This document shows positions 30,175 to 58,150 of a stretch of DNA of 64,000 nt, piece after piece. The stretch lies in NCBI RefSeq assembly GCF_021018805.1, contig NC_086251.1:19015098-19079097 (forward strand), given 5' to 3'. A program made the position numbers and the translations under genes. The notes beneath the pieces were generated by a model. That model was not told the origin of the DNA. It saw nothing but the letters and a program-made list of their open reading frames with translations, and did not search any database. Positions within the stretch are counted from its first letter, which is position 1. Each line of letters begins with the position of its first letter. Origin of the DNA: Prinia subflava (lineage: Eukaryota > Chordata > Aves > Passeriformes > Cisticolidae).

Positions 30175-30690
30175 ATGATCACGTAAGTATACTGACAGGG
30201 ATGGGGCATCCCTATCTTCTCTGGGCAACCTGATCCAGTGTTTCACAACCTTCACAGTAAAAAATTTCATCCTAACATCTAATCTAAGCCTCCTGTCTTG
30301 CAGCTTATAGCCATTGCCCCCATCCTATCACTTGTGAAAAGTCCCTTTTGAGCCTTCCTGCAGGCTGCCTTTCAGTGCTGGAAGGTGCTCCAAGGTCTCC
30401 CTGGGCCCTTCTCCAAGCTGAATAACCCCAGCTCTCTCAGCCTATCCTCATAGTCTCTCTCAGACTCCAGCCTCACGGAGCATAGGGTGCTCCAGCCTTC
30501 TGACCATCTGTGTGCCCCTCCTCTGGACCCTTGTGTCTTTCCTGTGCTGAGAACTCCAGACCTGGACACAACACTCCAGGTGGGATCTTAAGACAGCACA
30601 GCAGAGGGTGAGAATCACTCCCTTGACCTGCTGGCCACATTTTATTTGATCTACCAGTTTACCACCAATTCTGTTACAGTGTGGCCAAAC
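30175..30690 (-). mobile_element. CR1 LINE fragment
   Basis: The plus strand carries the typical reverse-complement CR1 3' region: GGGGCATCC..TCTCTGGGCAACCTG..CCAGTG, then ACAGTAAAAAATTTCATCCT, then the CTCCAAGCTGAATAACCCCA and CTCTCAGCCT blocks. It continues about 0.5 kb into the ORF2 region (on the minus strand, LRSHLECCVQVWS, a CR1 reverse-transcriptase tail motif). It is 5'-truncated and carries several disabling changes. Confidence 0.9.
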
Positions 30691-30696
30691 ATGGAA

Positions 30697-30768
30697 ATTA
30701 CACAGAGTCACAGAATCTTCTGAGTTGGAAGGGATGTACAAGGATCATCAAGTCAAGCTCCTAAATGA
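30697..30768 (-). mobile_element. CR1 3'-end fragment, adjacent copy
   Basis: CACAGAATCTTCTGAGTTGG followed by AAGGGATGTACAAGGATCAT is the extreme 3' end of another CR1 copy in the same orientation. It abuts the element at 30175-30690. It may be a separate insertion or a rearranged end of the same one. Confidence 0.75.
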
Positions 30769-33444
30769 ATGGGGACTGAAGCAAAAAGATACTAAAAATC
30801 TAATTATGAAATGGAACGGCTAATGAACATCATAAAGCACCAGTGGAAATACCAATGGTTTGTTGGATCACTACCAAACACACAAATCTTTGCTTGTTAA
30901 GCTAAAGCCATTCCCAAGCAACAGAGTTTCACTGCCCCCATATCTGTTTCAGCATTTAGATACCTGCACCCGCAACAAGGAGTCCTCCAGCACCACCACT
31001 TGACCACTTAAGTTTCTGTGTTTGTGGCAGGAACTGTTCTGATCAAATTTCTTGCAAGGATGAATCCAAGTAAAATTACACTTAAATCAAATGTAGATGC
31101 CTGGGAAGAAGTAATGGATTTCCTTCGTGGGGAGGAGTAACACTAACACAACCTGCATACCTTGCAATAATAAAATTATAAAATATTTGTAAACAAAGTA
31201 TGTGTACTCAAGCACAACTGCCACAGAAGTTCCCTTGTTTGGCAAAACGCGGGAGCTATAGCAGGCAAAAAAGAGCAAATAAATGTTCCTGTTGCTGCCA
31301 TGAAGTGACGCTAATGACCAGCAACCCACCATAACTGCCTTACTTTGTGAAGCCAAGAGTTGAGGAAGGGTCAACAGAGATTATGCAAGGCCATATGTTT
31401 ACTTAAGACCCAGCCCAAATAAAAGAATACTTGTGGGGGAGGGGGATTTAGGAAAAGGCATGATACTAGAAGATACAAGGCAGACTTAGCCGACTTTCAG
31501 TAGGTCTCATTCTGCAGAACTCACAAGCATTCAACCTTTCATTCTAAAAAGAACAACCAGCCATACAAACATGGGGAGCAAAGAAATTCTGCTTTTGAGC
31601 TGATTTTCAAGAAGGTAAACTGGAAGTATTAGGCAAAACGCACAAGAAGAAACCAGAAAAAAAGCCCAAAAGGAGTATATGAACATACTTTGGCTACATA
31701 AGGGGTTGGCAGCATAACTGCACGTGACAGGATGCTCCCAAATCTGCAGCCAGCCTGCCATTTTCATAGTGGTTGCGATGTTTTATAGCCCAACGACCTG
31801 TTACATATAACACACAACAAGCTGGGGAAGCCCATCTTTAATATGCTCCTTCCAGCTCTTCAACCTCCTGAAAGGTGCTGTGGTCACCCCAAACCTACTC
31901 AGCTGTGCCATCTTTTCTTGCCCGTATCCTGGGCAATGAGACATCAAGGCTAGACAGAGTCCTTGACGGTCAAACCACTGCCAGCTCCACAGTGCTTTGC
32001 AGTCTGGACAAGAACCATGGGTTCTCATACCAGTGACAAACATACACCTTCCCCTGCTACTAAAGTTATGGAAACATTGAGATCCATCAATTCACATACA
32101 GATGATGAAAGAAAAATGCCCACTTCCTGTGTCAGGGGAAGGGGGCACGACAGGGGTTGTGGAAGCCCTGCCTGCCTGACCCACTTGGGTGAACACATTT
32201 AACTGTTCTCAAGGTGTCTGTAACACAAACGTCTGTACAGCAGGACACGGCCATAGAAATGACTAGGAACTTTTGTTCCAGATTCTCCAAGACTAGAAAG
32301 TTGTTCAATGAACACAACCATTCCAGAGATCCTGATGCCCTGAGTCACTTGTACTTACCTTCACACTAAAGGAAAAGGAAAGCAGCTCTCATGAAGGGGC
32401 TGGCTGAACTATGAGTTAGGAGGATCATGCACTCCAGGAAAACAGCTTCTCCCTCTAAGGGCAGGAGTCACTTAAAATTTCTTCCCTTTTTATCATCTGC
32501 TGTCATTGCTTGATGCTGGTTTAGCAAGCCCTAACCTCTTGAGCACACTGGTCATAAATACCTACAATAGCGGGCACTGTTTAGATGCTGCATTGACCCC
32601 CCCTTTCCCTCTCACGTCCAGGTAAATGACATTTCTGCAAACCAACCCCCCACTACACCCACCGAGGCTGCCAGAGGAGCACTGAGTATGAACCTGCAAG
32701 CAGGAGCAGCAGGGGCATAGCAGGGCTGCAGGTCAAAGTGTGCAGAGACCACGTTCGGCTTTTGCTGGTACAGCCAGAAATGCTTGTAGAGCAGAGCATG
32801 CAGTGACAACGCCTGTGAATGCTGGAGGAAAGAGCTGTGTAAGTGTCCTTTGTCATCAGCTGTTTCCTGGACAGTCCTGACTTTAAGGCAAGCCCTCAAT
32901 AACCCATCTCTCTCTCCTGTAACACATTTTATGGTTCCAGTACAATTCAAGACCCCACAAGACAAGTCACCACAGCTGCGAGCATACTCACCAAAGCATT
33001 TGTGTAGTCTTCCCTGAACGGAAAGCCAAGGTAGGACATTGTGAGCCATGGACTGTGCAGACAGATCCACCCACTTTCTGAAAACATACACACCCTGGCA
33101 CCACACAAGGCATTTCCCAGAGACTGACACAGTTACAAGTATTAGGTTCAATTTACACTTAATTCTCTCCACTAGTGCTTTCACCACTGGGTAACACAGT
33201 GGCCATGTAACTCAAGCTCTTGATCTTTGGGGCAGAGAGAGTTGGACTGGAGATGAAAATCCTGAGCAGCCAACAGTGCATTCAGCCAACCCAAGAGCAC
33301 CTGTTTAAAAAACTTGTGTTTCTACACCCCTAGATACAAAAACTCAAAACCTTGATCCACAGTAGAGTAAAACACAAATACCAGACCTGTTTGAAAGGAA
33401 CGGCTTAGAAAGCTGATTTATACATACAAACAATCCATTGTGCC
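30769..33444. other. Intergenic between the KMT5B 3' end and upstream CHKA DNA
   Basis: No gene is recognised. The longest ORF is 32612-33187 on the minus strand (191 codons), just downstream of the KMT5B polyadenylation region. It has no domain I recognise and looks like chance, although it is the longest non-genic ORF in the window. Confidence 0.6.
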
Positions 33445-34797
33445 CAGAAGTTTCCTAACATTCTTTTATTAAAAACCAAAGAGCCAAAGATCGCCCTGAT
33501 GCTCTTCATTGTTATAAAGCAGACTCTGAAGTATTAAGTGAACTATGTATGAGCAAAGAACTCCAACTGATGCAGAGTTTAAAACTAGGTTTACAGTTTC
33601 CTATTTTATTGGCATGGATGTATTTCTAAACTTAAAAACCCTTCTGGCAAGTTATCTCAATTTCTTATGACAAAATTTCTCACAACACACAAATATTTAC
33701 AACATATACATATTTTTTCAGTCTTTTACAACTGGTTCTTAAAAGACAAACAAATCATAGGTTACCACAGAACAAAAGCTGTGACTTAGTTGTTTTTAAT
33801 TTGATAAAACTATCATAAGTTAAAGTGAATAGATTTTTCTTTAAATTCCTTGTAGCATTTTACAAGTGCAACAGAAAAATATGAAGAACCAATTTAGGAT
33901 AGCTGCAGTTCATTGGATAAATGTTGCCCGTCGTAATCACATTATTTCACAGCAAATTCTTGAAAAAATAAGCACCAATCATTCTTGCAAAGAACAATTT
34001 TATCTAAAAGTATTGAAAAGTGTTAAATACAAGGTGTTTAATTTACGTAACAAGCAATAAATACACCATATCCAAACTTTATTCTGCATACTGCTACCCT
34101 TGTACATATAATGTACTAAAAAGTCAGCAAATTGTCAACACCTTTTAATATTTTTTTCTCTTTTTTAAAGAAATCAATTTGACTTCCAACCAACGGTTTG
34201 CTACTATAACAAAGGCCACAAACAGTACGTCTGGGACAGCATACAGTGTTAAAACTGACAAACTCCGAGGGGGAAAAACCATCTAGCAAATAAATCAGAA
34301 AGCTGTAGATCATTGCTGGTGATATTAACATATACTAAAAAACCTTAATATGCTGCTACTATGATTTTGTAAATTGTTTAGTCAAACATTGTAAGAGCAA
34401 ACTACGCTCCTACTGATCAAAAATAATTCTGTAGCCACACTGTATTCTCATTGTCCTGCATGGAAAGATCTGATGCAATTTCATAACTTTGCTTGAGCCT
34501 TTATTTTACAACAGAGCATTACCTCTAACTTGGAATTGCACATAAGAAGGCTATTAAAAAGTACAATAAAAATCTGCACAAATCAGACTTAAGAAGAGTC
34601 AGTATGCTGTACACTTTCTACAATATTACGTTGATAGGTGAATAAAGAAGTGCTGCCACTAAGTTTTTCCGAAAGTTCTTTAGCTGAGGAATAATCAAAT
34701 GGAATTTTTGTTGTTTTTTAAATTATTATTATTTTTTTAAATGCTTTTTAATTTTTTTTTTAGAAATGACATCCAGGTCAGTTTAAGACCTATAAGC
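33445..34797 (-). other. KMT5B: KMT5B 3' UTR with tandem poly(A) signals
   Basis: AT-rich sequence follows the stop codon on the minus strand. AATAAA signals, seen as TTTATT on the plus strand, lie at 34500-34505, 34078-34083, 33605-33610 and 33465-33470. The last would give cleavage near 33445 and a 3' UTR of about 1.35 kb. A Pumilio-type element (TGTAAATA) lies at 33701-33694 on the transcript strand. Several signals suggest alternative 3' ends. Which are used cannot be told from sequence. Confidence 0.65.
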
Positions 34798-36263
34798 TTA
34801 TGCATTGAGCCTTAAAGACTGATCTTCTCTCCTCCTGGAAGAAATATCAATATCTATTGAATCCTTGCCAACAATAAGCCTTAATCTCTTCGCTGGAGGA
34901 AGAGGAATAAAGTCATCAAATTCATCATCATAGTCATCTTCCTCTTCATCGTCCTCTTCCGATGAAGACTCATCTGCTGTTTCCTCTTCATAGTGACCAT
35001 AATCATCTACTTCCATTCTCGACTCCAAAAGGGACAGAGTTTCACTACAACACACACCATTTTCATGAAGGTCCTCTGGGTATGTCCCTCTGTTTTCGTC
35101 CTCTCGTTTTAGCTGTATTTTTAATTTTGTTGAACTATTGCCTGATCCTGAGTTAAACCCATTATTTAGCTTTGCTACATATAAATTATTATCTTTTTCA
35201 TGGTCTTTACTTAATTTTATGCTTATTTTTGAAGAATTAATTCCATCACTCTCTTGATCATTTGCCTTGCTACTGCTATCATGGCGCCTACGAAGAGTCA
35301 GTTTAGGGATCCCAGAGCTATTTTCAAGGATAAGTTGTGCATCATACCTTGTGATTCGTCTTTTCTTTTTACTTTTTGCAGTTCTAAAGCTGTCTTTTGC
35401 TTTAAAATTGTCAGTTGTTACAGAGCAGCCACCAGATCCAGGGATACAGTCTTTAAAGCCAACAGGTGTGTCCACCACCTTGTTCCTCTCTTCGAGTTCT
35501 GAATGAGAACTAACCAAATCTGGTACTTCATCCTTCACAGGCGTGTTGTGCATAGTATCGGTTTCCTCTGTTTTTGAAGACGGTTTCACAAGCTTTCCTT
35601 GTCGAGATTTCTTTTTTGATGTGCCTGCATCACTTTTCTGGCACCGACCCTCCCCTCTATGTGCTGGTCCATGAGCCACACCGTTGTCGTTTAACGCACG
35701 AGACTGCTGCTCCGCAATGTCCGATTGTGTTCCAGTCAAGTTACTCTTATAGCTATCCAAAGTATTTGGTTCAAGCTTTGTGTCAGAGGTCTCCTTCAAA
35801 CTCATCCTTGTTCTCATCGACCTCCTCGTGATGTACGTGCAGGGTGCAATATCACCATGCTCATAAGCACCTTTCACAGAGTTCAGTTTATGTTCTCTCG
35901 CTGCATGCCTCGTTAAGCATCCGCTAGAGACCGAAACTTTGACTGGTCCCTCCAATTCTTTATCCTTTTTAATGGGCAAGTTTTTATACAAAACTACTTT
36001 AGGCTCTTTGAGAACTAAATTTCCCATTTCAAGCTTTCGAGAAGCGTTCTTTTGCTCTGGCCTTTTGCACTGATTTCTCAACTTTATCTTTGAAAGTAAA
36101 GGCTTTGCAGGCTTTTTCAGTCTCTTTGGTACCCTGGAATTATTTATATGAGTTAGTTTAGATGAGGTAGAATTTGATGATGCTGGAATTCTCGATATAG
36201 ACTGTCTGGTTAATGTTCTATTTTTGCTGTTCTTTTTTACGCCAATTGAAGATTTTCTGTTAG
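34798..36263 (-). CDS. KMT5B: KMT5B last coding exon (C-terminal tail)
   Basis: The acceptor reads TTTTTCAG|CTAACAGAAAA, and the exon supplies residues 367-854 and the TAA stop at 34800-34798. It encodes the regulatory tail after the SET domain. A basic, serine-rich stretch ([20 protein letters not shown]) comes first, followed by a proline- and lysine-rich segment ([20 protein letters not shown]), a [16 protein letters not shown] block, and an acidic run of Glu/Asp around 34925-34975. It ends with [20 protein letters not shown] and SLRLNA, conserved to the last residue with mammalian KMT5B. In mammals the tail is reported to bind HP1 and direct the enzyme to heterochromatin. The reading upstream of 36263 (to 36324) is intronic. 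Confidence 0.97.
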
Positions 36264-39496
<3,233 letters not shown>

Positions 39497-39633
39497 CTTT
39501 CACAGGTGTAACACTCGCAGTATTCATTATTTTCCCCAAAAAACCCATCTCCATAGTAGCAAGAGATTTCTTCTCCAGGTTCGATATCCCTTAGAGCTTT
39601 CACACATGCTGTATCTCTGCCCGTTGATACAAA
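39497..39633 (-). CDS. KMT5B: KMT5B coding exon 7 (SET C-terminus and post-SET zinc site)
   Basis: The acceptor is CCCTCTCCAG|TTTGTATC and the donor is GAAAG|GTATGC, giving residues 256-301. The exon begins [20 protein letters not shown] and continues with [20 protein letters not shown] and CYTCER. The GEEISCYYG motif is the SET segment that, with NHDC from the previous exons, forms the knot around the methyl donor and lysine channel. The closing CECYTC cysteines form the post-SET zinc site. Human has NNEF where this has NNEY, a conservative change. No catalytic residue appears altered. Confidence 0.97.
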
Positions 39634-39784
39634 CTGGAGAGGGAGATGACAGGAAGGGGGAAAAAAAGGGTTAATCATTAAGGCTGCACAGTATCTGAGT
39701 GAGAAATAAAAGTAAAACAGTTGGGGAAGAAAAGTCAGAAGGAAAAAAATAAAAAGTGGGGTACTTTATTTATTTCTTGCTTAC
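39634..39784 (-). other. KMT5B: KMT5B intron 7 (151 nt)
   Basis: A very short intron, GTAAGC...CCTCTCCAG, with a long pyrimidine tract. It separates the 20-nt micro-exon from exon 7. Confidence 0.9.
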
Positions 39785-39804
39785 CTTACAGTTAGGTCTG
39801 CAAT
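39785..39804 (-). CDS. KMT5B: KMT5B micro-exon 6 (20 nt) inside the SET domain
   Basis: The minus strand reads TTTTTCAG|ATTGCAGACCTAACTGTAAG|GTAAGC. The exon completes the Asp codon started by exon 5 (G|AT) and adds CRPNCK, so the joined protein reads AAFINHDCRPNCKFVSTG, exactly the SET core motif. Both splice sites are strong, and the phase fits on both sides (745 + 20 = 765 nt, a whole codon). Skipping it would shift the frame and remove the NHDC cysteine. Confidence 0.95.
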
Positions 39805-43858
<4,054 letters not shown>

Positions 43859-44024
43859 ATGTTCCTTGAACAACCTTTCCTGCATTTTGTTCTTGTTAAG
43901 AAAATAGTGCCGGGCCCAGTCACCTGACGTCAAGGACTTGAAGGCTTTTTCTAAGTGCTCATCTTTCTTAAAACGTTCAATCACCTCTTTGAGTTCTTCT
44001 TGCCTTCCTTTAATAGGTCGAAAT
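43859..44024 (-). CDS. KMT5B: KMT5B coding exon 3
   Basis: The acceptor is TTTATTTCAG|ATTTCG and the donor is GAACAT|GTAGGT, giving residues 101-156. The exon encodes [40 protein letters not shown] and [16 protein letters not shown]. This is the helical N-terminal region that packs against the SET domain. Substitutions against human are mild (KS for KC, GD for GE, ER for EK). Its first Arg codon is split, AG|A, and the AG can come from the previous exon as assembled here. Confidence 0.97.
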
Positions 44025-54003
<9,979 letters not shown>

Positions 54004-54157
54004 ATCTGCTTGATCTTCTCTCAACTCCATTTTTGCCCGTCTTTGGATTCTCCTTTCCTGCATGCTGCAATTTGGTCTGCGTGTGGTCATTAGATGACTT
54101 GCTTCCACTTCTCCGGCCATTCACTACCATGTTCTTGGATTCTCCCAGCCACTTCAT
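54004..54157 (-). CDS. KMT5B: KMT5B first coding exon
   Basis: The ATG at 54157-54155 starts [20 protein letters not shown], then [20 protein letters not shown] and [12 protein letters not shown], as in mammalian KMT5B. The donor is AGAT|GTATGT. The start has a purine at -3 (GGT ATG A). Upstream in-frame codons begin with TTG, not ATG, so this is the first in-frame ATG seen. It is a basic, polar, probably disordered N-terminus. Confidence 0.97.
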
Positions 54158-54240
54158 ACCCACAAACAATCTGACTCAGTTGCATTTAGTCACTTTTCAA
54201 AAGGCTTGGAGAAGTGGATGAATAAATTCAGTTCCAGTTC
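54158..54240 (-). other. KMT5B: KMT5B 5' UTR part of exon with the start codon
   Basis: The acceptor is TTTTACTTCCCGTAG|GAACTGG at 54242-54241, giving 83 nt of leader before the ATG. It contains an upstream ATG at 54185-54183, out of frame with the main start. The acceptor is inferred from its pyrimidine tract and position. Confidence 0.75.
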
Positions 54241-55969
54241 CTACGGGAAGTAAAACATAAATATGATTAGAACTTACTGGGAAACTGTTTTCAAGACACA
54301 GAGTTTAACAAAAAATAATACTACTCCAACAATAACAATAGTAAAAGACAACAGAAACTCACCCCCACCTGTTCCCCCCCACAAAAAAAAAAGTTGGGAA
54401 AGGTGGGAGGAAAGATGGCAATCTGCATTTGCATTAGGAAGAGAGAAGAGCTGTTCACTGGCACCAGTACACAGAACTATGAGCAGGTGAAGTATTGTCC
54501 CACAACTTACAGGGGCATCTGGCAGCAAGGAGGGAATTCTAAAGCTGATAAACTGCTGATGCCAGCTCATTTTTAAGAGCTGGGCCATACCCATGGGTAT
54601 ATCTGAACAAGCAAACGTGCACACGGATAAACATGCCCAGAGCTATGTGACTCCAGACCCAGAGTATTTTCAAATACTTATTCAATTCAGAGTCTATCTC
54701 CTAATACGAAAACCCCATAACCTATTGGGAACTCTCCAGCAAAGACCATTTTACAAGCGTCTTTCAAGAACTGAAGATGAGCAGAGTTTAGAAAAGCAAA
54801 GGAAAAAATCCCAACTAGAAAATGGACATTTTTGGAATGGGGTTAGGGGACAGACGTTAAATCTTTTTTCAAAAATCAGAGTTCAAGAGACCATCAATGA
54901 TGACCTAGAGACCCAGGCTATTCTTATTGTTCCACATTACAAAAGAAACCAGTCACAACACACCTGGTTCAATGTGCCAATACTAAGTGGGGTCATTAGT
55001 TGAAATTTTACAGTACGTAAGTATCTAGCAAAGCACGTGCTAGTTTTTGTCTGCAGTCTCAATGTCTTTTGCATAAATAACTGTAAGAAAGCTCATAATG
55101 TTTTTGTACACAGTTGTGTCTCACTCTGTATAACTTGCAGGAAAAAGATCTGATTTACACAATTATTTACAATTGTATTTACACGCTAGTAATTCATTCT
55201 CTTGATTTTAATTCACTCTCCTCCCTACTGCTTCCTCACAAAGAAATAGAATTGTGCCTTTTCACTTTACTGTAATTATATATCAAAAAATCAATGCTCT
55301 GCTCACAGCTGGTAACAGGCCATTGTAACACACATTTCAATCTGGTGGAAGAAAGTCACAACAAACTAACAGATATTTGAAATACTGTCTTTTGTAGAAA
55401 TTCTGCTTTTTATCAGGTAAGAGAAGTACGTGACTAGATTTCTGTAAGACACCTATGTGATCCAGCTACTTAAAGAGATGTTTATGGCCAGATGATTTGT
55501 AATTAAGTTACTTACATAGAAGCAGAAGATTGAGACAATTATGGAAACACAGTAAAGACAATTATATAAAGTATACTGTATATTAACAGATGCACTGGCT
55601 CAAACATCTTACTAGAACACATCACCCAGAAAGTGACACGTTTTAGAACCTTTTACAAATTGTTACAGAAGGGCAGTAAAGACTATCCACAAAGTGTAAC
55701 AGAATCACACTGAGCAAAAGCTGGCTCAGTTACTGCATCAATATCAAGAAAAAGAATTGAGATCCTTTCAGTGGACAAAGAATTTTTTTTGCTGCCAGTA
55801 ATAGAAAGGATTTTCTTTAACCTCAAGATTAATTCTATTCATTCAGCTATAGGCAGACACAGCCCTTTTTACAAAGTACCTCCAAAACACCCTTGGATCG
55901 GCTTTTTTAATTCACAGAGCTTGCCTGATAACATACACATGGAAGTTTAGGATAACATACATCTAAAAA

Positions 55970-56015
55970 ATCCCCAACAAACCAAACAAAACCTCCAAAA
56001 CAATCAAACCCCCTT
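55970..56015 (+). repeat. A/C-rich tract
   Basis: Short low-complexity stretch of CCAACAAACCAAACAAAACC type. Confidence 0.7.
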
Positions 56016-56874
56016 AAACTTGCTTGTTAAGCATCCCACCCGAACTTCTGTCAGAAGACCTACTCCGTGAAGATCTGCCACTGACTCACTCTGATGTAAA
56101 CACTTAATGACAAATCCACTCTCAAACTTCGCTTTTCTTCTCAACCATTAATTTTACAGGTCTATATACTCTAATTAACCCTCATTCCATCACGTTTTTG
56201 TAACATTGGTAATGAAAAGCGTTAAAACAGGAACTACATTAAAGACCTGCATGACATTCAGTGTTGGTGTCTCTTTTACAAAGGAAACTGAACTCCGTGC
56301 TGTGCTGTGCTGCAGCTCAAGAGCAGTCCAGGTGAATGAAATGCCCATGAAGTCTGACTGCAGATGAATCCTGCATTGTGTCCAGCAGCCTGGGGGATGC
56401 TTACTGTGGTGCTCTCTGACAATCACCGGGTACAGCAGCCACAGGGGCTGAAGGAAAGGCGCTCTCTGCACGGGGAAGGAAACCCATCTTCCACAAGGGC
56501 AGGGCTGAGTACTGTCTGTGCTAACACACTTCTGCTTCACCAGTAACAGCACTGACAACGAAAGTACCACTGCAAAGGTAAGAAGCAACGTGGCCACAAA
56601 ATGATACTCAAACGATACTAAACATTAGGAAAAACACTTTGTTCTGCTCGAAAATAGATTGATATAGACAGCAACATAAGTCCTCCTCAAGCAAAATCAG
56701 GTAATTTAGTGATGCATAGCAAAATTCTGGTGAAAAATCATTATTTGTTTAGGCTCATCAGCCTAATGAGCAAGAAAATCTTTGTCTCCATCTACTGCTG
56801 CCTCTGTTTTCTAGTATCAACCAAATGACAAACTTGAAGACTGCGAGTGTGCTTCTTCAGCCTCCATTCAACAG

Positions 56875-57135
56875 AACAAGAGGCAGTGGGCAGAAACTGA
56901 TGCACAGAAGTTCCACCTGAACACAAGGAACAACCACTTCACTGTGTGGGTGACTGAGCACTGGAACAGGCTGTCCAGAGAGGGTGTGGAGTGTCCCTCC
57001 CTGGAGACATTCAGGATCAATCTGGACACAATCCTGTGCCACGTGCTCTGGGATGGCCCTGCTGGAGCAGGGAGGCCGGGCCAGAGAACCCACTGAGGTC
57101 CCTTCCAGCCTGACCCATTCTGTGATTCTTTCTCC
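56875..57135 (+). mobile_element. CR1 LINE 3' fragment
   Basis: Plus-strand CR1 3' end: GAGCACTGGAACAGGCTGTC, CAGAGAGGGTGTGGAG, CTGGAGACATTCAGGA, ..CTGGACACAATCCTGTGCC, ending GAGGTCCCTTCCAGCC and CATTCTGTGATTCTTTC (the ATTCTRTG octamer tail). It is 5'-truncated and opposite in orientation to KMT5B and to the other CR1 copies here. Confidence 0.92.
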
Positions 57136-58035
57136 CAGTACCCAAAAATTGCTTTCCAGACATGATATCACAAGCCAGAAACAGCCTGGATTCCCTTCCC
57201 TATGAATATCACAGCTGCTAATGCCAACAGACTGCCTGAAAGGGAGCAAGAGATGCACCCCCAACCACCACCACGTGTATCTAATTTATCTTCCCATTTG
57301 AATTGTTCTCACTGCTTTCTACATCAGATTCAAACTGACAATCCTTCAGGAACGGAGGGAGAAAGGCACGGATGAACACTACCTTCCCATTCAAGAAAAC
57401 ACTCAAATATACTTACACCATCACATACTTTGAAACTCTTGCTACAGAGCTCTGCCATCAAAATCTAACATAACATCTGGACCACTTAGGACTTCAGGTT
57501 TACCTGTAACTGTGAAGTTTACCAGCACAATTAGAGCTTCCAAGGGGCCTTTTGTATTTCAATAGAAATGACAACACTGCTGTTTTAACCCTTTATTAAT
57601 AACACCACTACTCTTTAAATTACACTGCCTTTAACAATTCTATTATGGCAGTTTGACAGACACATTTCCTCAAATGCCAAAATATAACTCAACTGCATTT
57701 GGTACCTCTCATTGAGGTATCTGGCATTTCATTGCAACAGTACTCTTAAAAATGAAAACTCCATTTTCATTTGCTTGGTTCTAAACTTATTAAGCCTATT
57801 AACACTTTCTGAGCATTATTGCATGTCAATAACATTCAGGAGCACCATTCAACACCTGAAGCACAAAGACAATTAGTACAGACAAGCAACAGACACACTT
57901 TAAAATATAGTTTATGGATTTTTTAGAAATATTTTTAAGAACTCTAACACCTACAATTTGTTTTGCCTTTTTTTTAAAATTAACAATAGCTGCAAGAAAG
58001 TTTTCCTCAACAAGACAGTGACCTAAAGCCGACAT

Positions 58036-58150
58036 AAGACACACACACACAAAAAAACCAAACAACCAAAACACAACAACAACAACCCACAACAAAAAAA
58101 AATCTGAAAGACATCCCCCCCAGAAACCCCCCACCAAAAAAACCCCAGCC
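58036..58150 (+). repeat. (CA)n and A/C-rich tract
   Basis: A short (AC)n run at 58039-58050 followed by AAACCAAACAACC, (CAA)n and CCCC/AAAA blocks. Low complexity. Confidence 0.9.
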
